Source: UMGS1994 sp944386155 (GTDB lineage Bacteria > Bacillota > Clostridia > TANB77 > CAG-508). From it: a stretch of 64,000 nt of DNA. Shown piece after piece: positions 42,845 through 51,121 of the stretch; the stretch's first letter is position 1; every line of letters begins with the position of its first letter. Below the pieces are notes generated by a model. It was not told the DNA's origin, did no database searches, and worked only from the letters and a program-made list of their open reading frames with translations. A program made the position numbers and the translations under genes. The DNA is taken from positions 1,612,001 through 1,676,000 of the forward strand of contig OZ006973.1 in assembly GCA_963931085.1 (NCBI GenBank), given 5' to 3'.

Positions 42845-43348
42845 TCAATAATCATTAAAAGAATTCTCTTTTCTTTCAGACTCTTTTATAGACTTTGATG
42901 TTACTTTTTCAAGCTGACAAAATACATATGCTCCTGTTAATCCACAGCAAATTTTAGAATAAATTATTCCAGTTGTTCCTATGACTTTTGTTAAAAACAT
43001 AAATCCTAAAAACATCCCTACTATCAAAACAAAAAATCCAATTATGTTAAATCTTCTCTTTTCTTTTCTCATCACTCTGCTGTTTTTATTCCATAATACA
43101 ATTTTGTGATATAAGATTCCATAGATGAAAAAAGATATCCCTGCAAAAACAGTTAGATATGCATCTGGTTGCCGTGTAAATATCTTTAAAACGCTAACTA
43201 TCATATAAAAGAAAATACTTCCAAAACACAAACACCAAAATTCATCTTCTTTTACTCTTGAATTTTTAAAGCACCGTCTCTTTACAATAATAGCCAGTGC
43301 TATTGATGTAAAAACAACAAACATCATAAAAAACACATTTTTAAGCAT
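42845..43348 (-). CDS. Unknown four-helix membrane protein, 167 aa
   Basis: No family recognised. Four hydrophobic helices: KNVFFMMFVVFTSIALAIIV, FWCLCFGSIFFYMIVSVLKI, AYLTVFAGISFFIYGILY and IIGFFVLIVGMFLGFMF, plus a weak fifth around the glycine-rich GTTGIIYSKICCGL. The C-terminus is charged and cytosolic. AGAGGAG precedes the ATG. It is the last gene of a cassette of three small membrane proteins with no recognised enzyme beside them. Confidence 0.75.
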   Translation of the reverse strand: MLKNVFFMMFVVFTSIALAIIVKRRCFKNSRVKEDEFWCLCFGSIFFYMIVSVLKIFTRQPDAYLTVFAGISFFIYGILYHKIVLWNKNSRVMRKEKRRFNIIGFFVLIVGMFLGFMFLTKVIGTTGIIYSKICCGLTGAYVFCQLEKVTSKSIKESERKENSFNDY

Positions 43349-43414
43349 ACTTTTCTCCTCTTTACTCTACTGTCCAATCTTTTGAAAGAAAAATCAAAGT
43401 AAGGACAAATTGTG

Positions 43415-43645
43415 CTAATACAAGCATTTCAAAAGTACTGCACATATTAAGCTTACTTGAATTAAAACTGCCCTATGAAGTATTATTGCATCTGAATACT
43501 TAAATTTCCAGCTTGGAAAAAGATGTTTATAAAAACTCTTTATTATTTTTTTCCTGTTTAAAATAGTAAAAGCAGTGATAAAAATATAAAAAGCTGATGC
43601 TAAAGATCCTATTGTAAGTACTATACATCTCACATAATCATTCAT
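43415..43645 (-). CDS. Unknown small membrane protein, 76 aa
   Basis: Two hydrophobic helices (CIVLTIGSLASAFYIFITAFTIL and RAVLIQVSLICAVLLKCL) flank a basic loop (RKKIIKSFYKHLFPSWKFKY). The start at 43645 follows AAAGGG and overlaps the end of the 136-aa gene by 8 nt, indicating translational coupling. A longer frame would overlap that gene by 68 nt and is rejected. The function is unknown. Confidence 0.6.
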   Translation of the reverse strand: MNDYVRCIVLTIGSLASAFYIFITAFTILNRKKIIKSFYKHLFPSWKFKYSDAIILHRAVLIQVSLICAVLLKCLY

Positions 43646-44048
43646 ATTTTGCCCTTTCTTTTTTATAGAACTCATATAATATGTTTTTACCAGATTCATT
43701 ACCACACACAGCTATTACGCATCCATACATCATTATTTCTGCAAAATTTTCTAAGCTCAAAATTAATGCTGATATAATCAGTGCTATATCAAATACAAAT
43801 ACAAAAAGATTGCAAAGATCTGATATGTTTTCTGGTTCCAAGAGTGTTGCTTTATGTAGATTACTTTCTTTAACCTCCTTAAATCCTTTCACATTTGCTA
43901 AAACGATTCCAGCAATAAACATTAAAGTTGCATATGAAGATATCAAAATCCAATCATTGCTTTTACCTGTTACAATACGTGTAGTAGCACAGGTTAATAA
44001 AGTAGTCAAAAAAGTATAACGCAATTCCTTTCCTATTATTGATTTCAT
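43638..44048 (-). CDS. Unknown membrane protein, 136 aa
   Basis: No family recognised. Hydrophobic helices near the N-terminus (LRYTFLTTLLTCATTRIV), at WILISSYATLMFIAGIVLA, and a longer double stretch LCNLFVFVFDIALIISALILSL and FAEIMMYGCVIAVC. The start at 44048 follows GAAGGTGA; an upstream GTG at 44081 also has GAGGAG-like sequence, so the N-terminus is uncertain by 11 residues. First gene of the membrane cassette, preceded by palindromic sequence. Confidence 0.65.
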   Translation of the reverse strand: MKSIIGKELRYTFLTTLLTCATTRIVTGKSNDWILISSYATLMFIAGIVLANVKGFKEVKESNLHKATLLEPENISDLCNLFVFVFDIALIISALILSLENFAEIMMYGCVIAVCGNESGKNILYEFYKKERAKYE

Positions 44049-44081
44049 TTTATCACCTTCGCAATTACGAATCCTCCTCAC

Positions 44082-44107
44082 TTACAATCTGTAATCACAG
44101 TACTGTG
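44082..44107. promoter_or_regulatory. Two adjacent palindromes ahead of the membrane cassette (candidate operator)
   Basis: TTACA-ATC-TGTAA (44082-44094) and the perfect 12-mer CACAGTACTGTG (44096-44107). A -35-like TAGACA upstream on the minus strand places these within a promoter-sized region. The TACA/TGTA symmetry recalls BlaI/MecI-type operators, but the spacing differs and no such regulator is in the window. Confidence 0.45.
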
Positions 44108-44283
44108 AGTATTGTCTACGAGTTACAGTTTAGTTTTTTGATCTAGTTTAGATATTAATGAATAGGCTCCCTCCTTTTCATTTAATCTTGCTTGGGGAAA
44201 CTAGACCCCCTTTTTAAACTCTATCTCCTTTCTTTATAATAATTTTGTAAATCTTCAAAATTATATCACATTTTAGCACTTAT
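44108..44283. other. Leader/spacer ahead of the membrane cassette
   Basis: No gene longer than a few codons is visible. The minus strand holds several purine-rich AGGAG-like tracts and a GGGG/CCCC hairpin (near 44193-44210) without a T-tract. Confidence 0.4.
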
Positions 44284-44322
44284 TTCAAAAAAGTAGATAC
44301 TTACAAAATATAAGTATCTACT
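44284..44322 (-). terminator. Terminator of the gatCAB operon
   Basis: Perfect 12-bp stem AGTAGATACTTA/TAAGTATCTACT (44292-44303 with 44311-44322), T-run on the minus strand. Confidence 0.92.
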
Positions 44323-44354
44323 AACAATTAATTATATAAATAATATACCTTTTT

Positions 44355-45797
44355 TTATTTCTTTAATTCTTCCATAAACATTTTATTTAACATCTGTGGA
44401 TTTGCTTTTCCTCTAGTTTCCTTCATTGCTTGTCCTACTAAATATCCTAAAGCCTTATCTTTTCCTGCTTTATAATCTGCAACTGATTGAGGATTATTTT
44501 CAAGCACTTTAAGTACTACTTCTTTTATAGCACCTTCATCAGAAATTTGAACCCATCCTTTTTCTTCGATTATTTTACTTGGTTCTTTTGGATTTTCAAA
44601 TAATTCTTCTAATACTTTCTTTCCTATACTATTACTTATAGTTCCTTTATCTATTAATACTATAAGTTCTGCAAGATTTTCAGCACTAAAAGGAATTGCA
44701 TCTGGTTCTAATTCTTTTTCATTCATTATTCTTGCAATATCTGACATAAGCCAATTACTTACTGCTTTTGGATTATTAGATATTTCTGATGCTTTTTCAA
44801 ACATATTAGAATAATATTTTGAAGATGTAACAAAATTTGCTGCTTTCTCTGATAAACCAATCTCTTCTACATATCTCTTCTTTCTACTCTCTGGTAATTC
44901 AGGAAGTTCTTTTCTAATATTATCTACATATTCATCTGAAAGTCTTATAGCAACTAAATCAGGTTCTGGGAAATATCTATAATCTTGAGCATCTTCTTTA
45001 TCTCTCATTGAAAAAGTTCTGCCTGAAATATCATCCCATCTTAAAGTCTCTTGAACTATTTCTCCTCCATCTTCTACTACTTCAATTTGTCTATCTATTT
45101 CGTAATCTATAGCTCTTACTATTGATTTAAAAGAGTTCATATTTTTCATTTCAGTTCTTGTTCCAAGTTCACTAGAGCCTTTTTTTCTAATAGAAACATT
45201 AACATCCGCTCTTAAGGAACCTTCTTGCATCTTACAATCTGAAATTTCAATATATTCAAATATTGATTTTAATTTCTTCATATAACTTTCTACTTCATAT
45301 GCACTTCTTAAGTCTGGTTTTGATACTACTTCTATAAGTGGAACTCCTGCTCTATTTAAATCAACAAAACTTCCTCTTCCATATTCATCATGGTTTAGTT
45401 TACCAGCATCTTCTTCAATATGTATTCTTTCTATTCTAATTTTCTTTTCTGTTCCTTTTTCATCTTCAATAGTTACATATCCATCATAGCAAAGTGGTTT
45501 GTCATATTGTGATATTTGATATGATTTTGGATTATCTGGATAAAAGTAATTTTTTCTATCATTTTTACTATTTTTCTCTATCTTGCAATTTGTAGCAAGT
45601 CCTGCTTTTACAGCATATTCAACAACTTTTTCATTTAAAACAGGAAGTGTTCCTGGCATTGCCATACAAATAGGACAGCAATGTGTATTTGGCTCGCCAC
45701 CAAATTCTGTTGAACATGAACAGAATATTTTTGTTTTTGTAGAAAGTTCACAATGAACTTCTAATCCTATTACGACTTCATAATCTTCTCTTGACAT
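44355..45797 (-). CDS. gatB: Asp/Glu-tRNA(Asn/Gln) amidotransferase subunit B
   Basis: Kinase/tRNA-binding subunit of GatCAB, which amidates mischarged Glu-tRNA-Gln and/or Asp-tRNA-Asn. It is 480 aa, with EVVIGLEVHCELST at the N-terminus, the cradle-domain Zn/active-site region (FCSCSTEFGGEPNTHCCPICMAMPG), KNYFYPDNPKSYQISQ, and a C-terminal YqeY-like tail (LVGQAMKETRGKANPQ). AAGGAG precedes the start. It follows gatA by 19 nt and ends the operon. Confidence 0.99.
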   Translation of the reverse strand: MSREDYEVVIGLEVHCELSTKTKIFCSCSTEFGGEPNTHCCPICMAMPGTLPVLNEKVVEYAVKAGLATNCKIEKNSKNDRKNYFYPDNPKSYQISQYDKPLCYDGYVTIEDEKGTEKKIRIERIHIEEDAGKLNHDEYGRGSFVDLNRAGVPLIEVVSKPDLRSAYEVESYMKKLKSIFEYIEISDCKMQEGSLRADVNVSIRKKGSSELGTRTEMKNMNSFKSIVRAIDYEIDRQIEVVEDGGEIVQETLRWDDISGRTFSMRDKEDAQDYRYFPEPDLVAIRLSDEYVDNIRKELPELPESRKKRYVEEIGLSEKAANFVTSSKYYSNMFEKASEISNNPKAVSNWLMSDIARIMNEKELEPDAIPFSAENLAELIVLIDKGTISNSIGKKVLEELFENPKEPSKIIEEKGWVQISDEGAIKEVVLKVLENNPQSVADYKAGKDKALGYLVGQAMKETRGKANPQMLNKMFMEELKK

Positions 45798-45816
45798 TTC
45801 ATAACTCCTTCCTATT

Positions 45817-47283
45817 TTATTTTCTAAACTCTGGTTTATATTTTTCTCTAAATTTTGTAACTTGTTCTAATGTATATGCTGCTCTAAATATTTTTTCTTC
45901 TTCAAAATATGAGCCTATTAACTGAACACCTATTGGCATTTTGTTACTATCTATTGTATATGGAATATTCATTCCAGGAAGTCCTGCAATATTTACAGGA
46001 ACAGTACAAATATCTGCTAAATACATTTCAAGTGGATTTGAAGATTTCTCTCCTATTTTAAATGCAACAGTTGGAGATGTTGGAGTTAATATTAAATCAT
46101 ATTTTTTGAATAAATCTTCATATTGTTTTTTAATTACTGTTCTTACTTTTTGAGCTTTTTTATAATAAGCATCATAATATCCTGAAGATAATACGTAAGT
46201 ACCAAGTATAATTCTTCTTTTTACCTCAGGTCCAAATCCTTCACTTCTTGAGTTTTTATAAATATCTTTTAAATTGTCATATTTTTCGCTTCTATATCCA
46301 TATCTTATTCCATCAAATCTTCCAAGATTTGAACTTGCCTCTGCACAAGCTATTATATAATATGTAGCTAAAGCTTGTTTTCCTATATCTAAAGAGCATT
46401 CTTCTACTTCTGCTCCTAATTCTTTAAATTTTTCTGCAGCATCTAAAATAGCTTTTTTAACTTCTTCGTTTATACCTTCTCCGATAAATTCTTTTGGAAG
46501 AGCTATTTTCATACCTTTAACATCATTTTTAAGAGCTTTAGTATAATCTTTTTTGTCTATGTTTTCTGATGTTGTGTCTTTTTTATCATGTCCTGCAATT
46601 ACATTTAATAGTATAGCAGCATCTGTAACATCTTTAGTAAGAGGTCCTATTTGATCTAATGATGAAGCAAAAGCAACTAATCCATATCTTGAAACTAAAC
46701 CATATGTTGGTTTTAGTCCAACTACTCCACATAAAGATGCTGGCTGACGAATTGAACCTCCTGTATCACTTCCTAAAGCCCATGGTACTAAATTTGCTGC
46801 AACTGCTGCTGCACTTCCACCAGAAGAACCACCAGGAACTCTATTTAAATCCCATGGATTATATGTCTTATGGAAATATGAATATTCTGTAGATCCTCCC
46901 ATAGCAAACTCATCCATATTTAATTTTCCAAGACTAATCATTCCGTTTTCTTTTAATTTTTCTACTACTGTTGCATCATAAGGAGCAACAAAGTTTTCAA
47001 GCATTTTTGAAGAACAAGTTGTTTTAACTCCTTTTGTACACATATTATCTTTTATTCCAACAGGAATTCCCTCCAAAGGTGTTCTTCCACTTTTCATTTT
47101 CTCATCAGCTTTTTTAGCTTCATCTATAACTTTCTCTTTATCCTCTACAGTTACAAAAGCTTGTACATCTTTTTCTTTTTCATCTATTCTATCTAAATAA
47201 CTTTTTACTATTTCTTCTGAAGTTATTTCTTTTTTATCTAATTTTTCAATCAGCTCATGTACTGTTAATTCTGTAATATCCAT
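45817..47283 (-). CDS. gatA: Asp/Glu-tRNA(Asn/Gln) amidotransferase subunit A
   Basis: Glutaminase subunit of GatCAB, amidase-signature family, 488 aa. The catalytic Ser-cisSer-Lys triad is framed by GIPVGIKDN (Lys), GGSSGGSAAAVAA and GSDTGGSIRQPAS. The start has AGGAG. The HAD phosphatase gene precedes it by 13 nt instead of gatC, so gatC and gatA are separated. Confidence 0.99.
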   Translation of the reverse strand: MDITELTVHELIEKLDKKEITSEEIVKSYLDRIDEKEKDVQAFVTVEDKEKVIDEAKKADEKMKSGRTPLEGIPVGIKDNMCTKGVKTTCSSKMLENFVAPYDATVVEKLKENGMISLGKLNMDEFAMGGSTEYSYFHKTYNPWDLNRVPGGSSGGSAAAVAANLVPWALGSDTGGSIRQPASLCGVVGLKPTYGLVSRYGLVAFASSLDQIGPLTKDVTDAAILLNVIAGHDKKDTTSENIDKKDYTKALKNDVKGMKIALPKEFIGEGINEEVKKAILDAAEKFKELGAEVEECSLDIGKQALATYYIIACAEASSNLGRFDGIRYGYRSEKYDNLKDIYKNSRSEGFGPEVKRRIILGTYVLSSGYYDAYYKKAQKVRTVIKKQYEDLFKKYDLILTPTSPTVAFKIGEKSSNPLEMYLADICTVPVNIAGLPGMNIPYTIDSNKMPIGVQLIGSYFEEEKIFRAAYTLEQVTKFREKYKPEFRK

Positions 47284-47296
47284 AAAAACACTCCTA

Positions 47297-47887
47297 TCAT
47301 TTTAATTTAATTTTTTGATATAAATGTGGCCAAGAATATACTCTTTCAAAACTTTCTTCTGATAAATCAATATTAGAATTTGGTCTAGAGTCCATTAAGT
47401 ATGTCTTTACACCAATATCAGATACTGCTTTGCAATTATTATAACTATCATCTATAAAGATATCTATCTCATTATCTTTAACAACTTTAGCTTTATTATT
47501 TGCATTTGTTATTAATTTTACATATGGTATCTCATAATTTGAAAGCCATTCTTCAGTAGTTTTCCTTACATCTAGTCCTGGCATATCAAATCTTGCAGTA
47601 ATTAAATATATTTCATAATCTTCTGCAATTTTATCTAAATACTCCTTTGCAAAAGATTTTGGTCTAACTTTATGTAATATTTCTTTATAATACTTTTCCC
47701 AAAACATTACTGATTCAAGTTTATTCCAACCATGTATACTTTCTGTATAATTATGATCATAATAACTTTTATTATTTGATATATTTAAATCTCTTTTTAA
47801 CTCCTCTAACGTGTATTTTTGTGCATAATTAAAAACCACATCATATGTATTTGATATTGTATCATCTATATCTATTCCTATTTTCAT
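47297..47887 (-). CDS. HAD-superfamily 5'-nucleotidase-like phosphatase
   Basis: 196 aa. The HAD motif I is DIDDTISNTYD (Asp5, Asp7), motif II lies in YLITARFDMPG, and motif III in DIFIDDSYNNCKAV. This matches the NT5C/YqfW-type 5'(3')-deoxyribonucleotidase group, which dephosphorylates nucleoside monophosphates. Substrate is not certain from sequence. AGGAGATACAT precedes the start. It is tightly inserted between gatC (9 nt) and gatA (13 nt), so it is read with the amidotransferase. No link to tRNA amidation is known to me. Confidence 0.85.
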   Translation of the reverse strand: MKIGIDIDDTISNTYDVVFNYAQKYTLEELKRDLNISNNKSYYDHNYTESIHGWNKLESVMFWEKYYKEILHKVRPKSFAKEYLDKIAEDYEIYLITARFDMPGLDVRKTTEEWLSNYEIPYVKLITNANNKAKVVKDNEIDIFIDDSYNNCKAVSDIGVKTYLMDSRPNSNIDLSEESFERVYSWPHLYQKIKLK

Positions 47888-47896
47888 ATGTATCTC

Positions 47897-48184
47897 CTAA
47901 TTTAAAACTTTTGGTATTCTAAACATACCTTCATCTTGACTTGGAGCATTTTTAAGTAATCCTTCCTTATCTCCATAATCTATAACTTCATCTTTTCTAA
48001 AAACATTATAATTTTCGTTAGTTCCTATTGTCTCTCCTACGCCTTCAGTATTTACACTATCTACTGTTTTTGCAAAATCTAATATTTCTTGCAAATTATT
48101 TCTATAACTTTCTATTTCATCATCAGAAATATTTAAGCAAGCAAGTTTTGCAATATGTATAACTTCTTCTTTGCTAATTTGCAT
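47897..48184 (-). CDS. gatC: Asp/Glu-tRNA(Asn/Gln) amidotransferase subunit C
   Basis: Small subunit that wraps around GatA and stabilises its complex with GatB. It is 95 aa from the ATG at 48184 (AAGGAGATG upstream). Family pattern: I-S-K-E-E-V-x-H-I-A-K-L-A ... LQEILDFAKTVD ... LRKDEV-like FRKDEVIDYG. A longer frame starting at 48241 is rejected for lack of a site. First gene of the operon. Confidence 0.96.
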   Translation of the reverse strand: MQISKEEVIHIAKLACLNISDDEIESYRNNLQEILDFAKTVDSVNTEGVGETIGTNENYNVFRKDEVIDYGDKEGLLKNAPSQDEGMFRIPKVLN

Positions 48185-48270
48185 TAAAATCATCTCCTTC
48201 CATAACGGTAAAATTATATACCAAAAACCTATAAAATACAAGAAAAATACGCAAATTCAATAATATTCTA

Positions 48271-48303
48271 AACAAAAAAGGATAGATTTAAAAAAATCTA
48301 TCC
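48271..48303 (-). terminator. Terminator of the 329-aa gene
   Basis: Perfect 10-bp stem GGATAGATTT/AAATCTATCC (48280-48289 with 48294-48303), T-run on the minus strand. Confidence 0.92.
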
Positions 48304-48330
48304 ACAACCAAACAACTATATGTGTAAAAA

Positions 48331-49320
48331 CTATATCTTTTTCTCAAATATACTATGTTTTCCATCTGAAAGTAATTTTACGTCACTAATTAATCCCATT
48401 TTTGCAAGCATATTCTTAATAGGATTTACAACGCATTTTTTAATACTATTTCTAAAACCAATTAATCTATTTTTAATACTGTTTTCTTCTCTAATTCTTA
48501 ATTCTTCTTCAACAGCTAATCTATCTACTTCAGCTTCTAATTTATTTTTATCAATATGATACTCTTTATATTTCATTTCTGATAAATCACCAGAAACACC
48601 TACTTTAATAACTCTAATTTTTTCTCTTTCTAATAATAATATATAATCTGTCATATCATAAATTCTAGCTTCAATATTTTCAATATGAAGAATATTTCTA
48701 GCTTTTGCTACATTAGGTATTTTTCTGATAGCTTTATTTAAATTTTCTGCTATAGGAAGAAAATCTTCTTTTTCTGAATACATATAACCATCTTTATAGT
48801 TAATTTTATTTACAGCATAAAAATCATTTTCATAAAATAAGAATGATATTGTTTTTTCATCATCTCTTACTCTATAACATTTAATTTTAGAATAATCTAA
48901 ATCACCAATTATTTTACTATAATCATATGTAATATTACTATCGATTTTGAATAATTCTTCTTCTAAATTTATTTTTCTTCTAGCTTTTTTTGCATTACTT
49001 ACTTCAGTATTTTCAATCTTTTCTACTTTTTCTACTTTTACTGATTTTTCGCTTTTTTCAGCTTTTTGAACATAGTTATCCACAAGTGCTTTTACATTTT
49101 CACTCATGTTATCTACATCATATATTTTATTAGAAGTTTCTTTATTATTTTCCACCTTATTGCTTTCTTCTACTTTGATAGAAGGTACTACTATTGTTTT
49201 TTCAGAAAAATCTTCATTATTATTAGAAGTATTTGTTACTTCGATTTTAATATCACTATTTTCATTATTAACTACTTTTATTTCAACATCCTCTACTTTT
49301 TTGTTTGGTTCTAATTCCAC
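48331..49320 (-). CDS. Unknown protein, 329 aa
   Basis: No family recognised. The first ~120 residues are Glu/Asn/Val/Lys-rich and low-complexity, probably disordered (repeats of V-E-K-V-E-K-I-E). About residues 125-260 look globular and beta-rich (KCYRVRDDEKTISFLFYENDFYAV, DYILLLEREKIRVIKV). The C-terminus is a basic helix (ENSIKNRLIGFRNSIKKCVV) and a short tail. There is no signal or membrane helix. It starts at GTG behind AAGGGGAA. Monocistronic with its own TTGACA promoter and a strong terminator. Confidence 0.75.
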   Translation of the reverse strand: MELEPNKKVEDVEIKVVNNENSDIKIEVTNTSNNNEDFSEKTIVVPSIKVEESNKVENNKETSNKIYDVDNMSENVKALVDNYVQKAEKSEKSVKVEKVEKIENTEVSNAKKARRKINLEEELFKIDSNITYDYSKIIGDLDYSKIKCYRVRDDEKTISFLFYENDFYAVNKINYKDGYMYSEKEDFLPIAENLNKAIRKIPNVAKARNILHIENIEARIYDMTDYILLLEREKIRVIKVGVSGDLSEMKYKEYHIDKNKLEAEVDRLAVEEELRIREENSIKNRLIGFRNSIKKCVVNPIKNMLAKMGLISDVKLLSDGKHSIFEKKI

Positions 49321-49364
49321 TTTATATTCCCCTTTGTTTATAATTTTATTTTTAAAGTAGCTTT

Positions 49365-49392
49365 ATTATAGTATTAACTTTTTCTCTGTCAA
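49365..49392 (-). promoter_or_regulatory. Promoter of the 329-aa gene
   Basis: TTGACA (49392-49387), 16-nt spacer, TATAAT (49370-49365). Both hexamers are consensus. Confidence 0.85.
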
Positions 49393-49795
49393 GCTTTTTT
49401 GTATATCATTTTTATTACAAAAAACTAAAAATCTTAATTTTTCTATAGTTTTATCAATTTTTCGATTAAATTTTTATGTTATTTTTAACATTTTTTTAAT
49501 ATAAAAACCACAAAAAATAAGAGAAAATTTTTTCATTTGTCTTTTTGAAATTCTATATTTTTATAAAAAAAGCCTGTTTTTTTATTTAAAATACAAAATA
49601 ACTTTGCACACTTACTTAATAAGTACATTTTAGTATATTATCTTACATAAATAATAATAATAATAATATATTTGTATAAATAAAAAAAATACTTATCTAT
49701 ATAACTATATATAAAAATATATAAATATAAATATAAATATAAATAAAAAACACAAATTATATAAATTCAAAAATATAAATATAAATACAAAAAAT
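49393..49795. other. AT-rich spacer with simple repeats
   Basis: No gene seen on either strand. It contains ATA-type microsatellite tracts (about 49650-49670) and repeated ATAAATAT units (about 49700-49780). Probably non-coding spacer between divergent units of the same strand. Confidence 0.55.
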
Positions 49796-49796
49796 A

Positions 49797-49821
49797 AAAA
49801 ACGCATTCATTATGCGTTTTT
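49797..49821 (-). terminator. Terminator of the rpsF-ssb-rpsR operon
   Basis: AAAAACGCAT/ATGCGTTTTT perfect 10-bp stem (49797-49806 with 49812-49821), 5-nt loop. Confidence 0.92.
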
Positions 49822-49860
49822 TATCTTCATATCATATAATTAATTTATATAAAATCATAA

Positions 49861-50142
49861 TTAGTCTTGTGTATATGGTAAAATAGCAATATGTCTTGCT
49901 CTTTTAACAGCTAATGTTATAGCTCTTTGATGTTTAGCACAAGCACCTGTTGCTCTTCTTGGTAATATTTTACCTTTATCATTGATAAATTTCTTTAATT
50001 GATCAGCATTTTTATAATCTAATTCAAAGTTTTTATCACTGCATAATACACAAACTTTTTTTCTTACTTTTCTAAATTTTGGATTGAAATCATCATCCAT
50101 ATTATTATTTCTCTTTTTATTGTTTGCTTTTTTATCTGCCAT
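49861..50142 (-). CDS. rpsR: 30S ribosomal protein S18
   Basis: 93 aa, basic; forms a heterodimer with S6 on the platform of the 30S subunit. KKVCVLCSDKNFELDYKNADQLKKFI and the C-terminal RRATGACAKHQRAITLAVKRARHIAILPY are diagnostic. Third gene of the rpsF-ssb-rpsR operon. A Lys/Asn-rich N-terminal extension of about 20 residues precedes the core. Confidence 0.98.
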   Translation of the reverse strand: MADKKANNKKRNNNMDDDFNPKFRKVRKKVCVLCSDKNFELDYKNADQLKKFINDKGKILPRRATGACAKHQRAITLAVKRARHIAILPYTQD

Positions 50143-50173
50143 TATAATATCCCCCTTCTTCTAAAAATTTATT

Positions 50174-50590
50174 CTAGAATGGTAAATCATCATCAGAAGA
50201 AACTTGAAATTCTTGACTATCTGCAACTGTTGTTCCAAAAGTATTTTCAAAATTATCTCCCGCTCCATCTCTTCTACTATCTGCAAAATATGCTTCTTCA
50301 GCTATTACTTCTGTAACATAATGTTTTTGACCTTGATCATCATCCCAATTTCTTGTTTGAATTCTACCTATTACTCCAACTTGTTGACCTTTTTTGAAGT
50401 ATTTACTACAAAACTCTCCTGTTTTGTTCCAAGCTACTACTGGAATAAAATCCGCTTGTCTTTCTTCACCTTGTCTTGCAAATCTTCTATTTACAGCTAA
50501 AGTGAATGATGCTACTAAAGTATTATTTGTTTGAGTATATCTTGTTTCTGGGTCTCTTGTTAATCTTCCCATTAATACAACTTTATTCAT
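50174..50590 (-). CDS. ssb: Single-stranded DNA-binding protein
   Basis: 138 aa with one OB fold (MNKVVLMGRLTRDPETRYTQ, VASFTLAVNRRF, ADFIPVVAWNKTGEFCSKYFKKGQQVGVIGRIQTRNW) and the acidic C-terminal tip DDDLPF that recruits repair and replication proteins. The linker is short. It lies between rpsF and rpsR, the standard Firmicutes arrangement. Confidence 0.98.
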   Translation of the reverse strand: MNKVVLMGRLTRDPETRYTQTNNTLVASFTLAVNRRFARQGEERQADFIPVVAWNKTGEFCSKYFKKGQQVGVIGRIQTRNWDDDQGQKHYVTEVIAEEAYFADSRRDGAGDNFENTFGTTVADSQEFQVSSDDDLPF

Positions 50591-50619
50591 ATTTTATCCT
50601 ACCTTTCATAAAGGTTTTA

Positions 50620-50904
50620 TTAGTCTTCTTTTCTAACTACGATGAATTTTAATATTCCATCAGTAATTCTATAAACTCTTTCAAGTTCAGCTATGAATTC
50701 TGGTTTAGCTTCGAAATTATATAATACATAAAATCCTTCTGAATTTTTCTTGATTTCATAAGCTAATTTTCTTTTTCCCATTTCTTCAACTGACTCTACT
50801 TTACCTTCACTATTAATCATGTCTTCGAACTTTTTGATTATTTCTTTCATACCTTGTTCTTCTAGACTTGGATTAATAATGATTATACTTTCGTATTTGT
50901 TCAT
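50620..50904 (-). CDS. rpsF: 30S ribosomal protein S6
   Basis: 94 aa. MNKYESIIIINPSLEEQ, VEEMGKRKLAYEIKKNSEGFYVLYNFEA and a C-terminal 'ILKFIVVR' strand are typical. The start at 50904 follows AAAGGAGGTGG; the frame runs 32 codons further upstream, past the promoter, and that part is not coding. First gene of the operon. Confidence 0.97.
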   Translation of the reverse strand: MNKYESIIIINPSLEEQGMKEIIKKFEDMINSEGKVESVEEMGKRKLAYEIKKNSEGFYVLYNFEAKPEFIAELERVYRITDGILKFIVVRKED

Positions 50905-50966
50905 TATTTCCACCTCCTTTTGGCTATATAACCCGCACATATTTTCAGCACGAGTAAGGTTAACAC
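50905..50966 (-). promoter_or_regulatory. rpsF leader (possible S6:S18 autoregulatory site)
   Basis: About 60 nt of leader between the predicted start site and rpsF. It contains AACC...GGTT arms around a CGTGCTG segment. S6:S18 autoregulation through this leader is known in other bacteria. I could not fold the conserved motif convincingly here. Confidence 0.3.
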
Positions 50967-50971
50967 GAAAT

Positions 50972-51000
50972 ATTTTAGCACAGATATGTTTTTTTTGCAA
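50972..51000 (-). promoter_or_regulatory. rpsF operon promoter
   Basis: TTGCAA (51000-50995), 17-nt spacer, TAAAAT (50977-50972). Confidence 0.75.
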
Positions 51001-51017
51001 GTTTTAGGCAAAAATTT

Positions 51018-51095
51018 TTAAAAAATAAAATAAAAGTATCTATAGAAATAAAATGAATTTATTATTAATCATTCACATTATTATAGATACTTTTA
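51018..51095 (-). terminator. Terminator of the cyclophilin gene
   Basis: Perfect 14-bp stem TAAAAGTATCTATA/TATAGATACTTTTA (51031-51044 with 51082-51095) with a long loop, followed by T-rich sequence on the minus strand. Confidence 0.85.
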
Positions 51096-51121
51096 TTTGT
51101 TTTTATATACTTCTAAATTAT

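Noticed and set aside
44082..44107. Firm assignment of a BlaI/MecI operator
   Set aside because: TACA/TGTA symmetry is similar but the spacing is 3 rather than 1-2 nt and no BlaI/BlaR gene is in the window; left as an unnamed palindrome.
50905..50966. Definite S6:S18 motif
   Set aside because: Position is right but I could not build the conserved bulged hairpin by hand.
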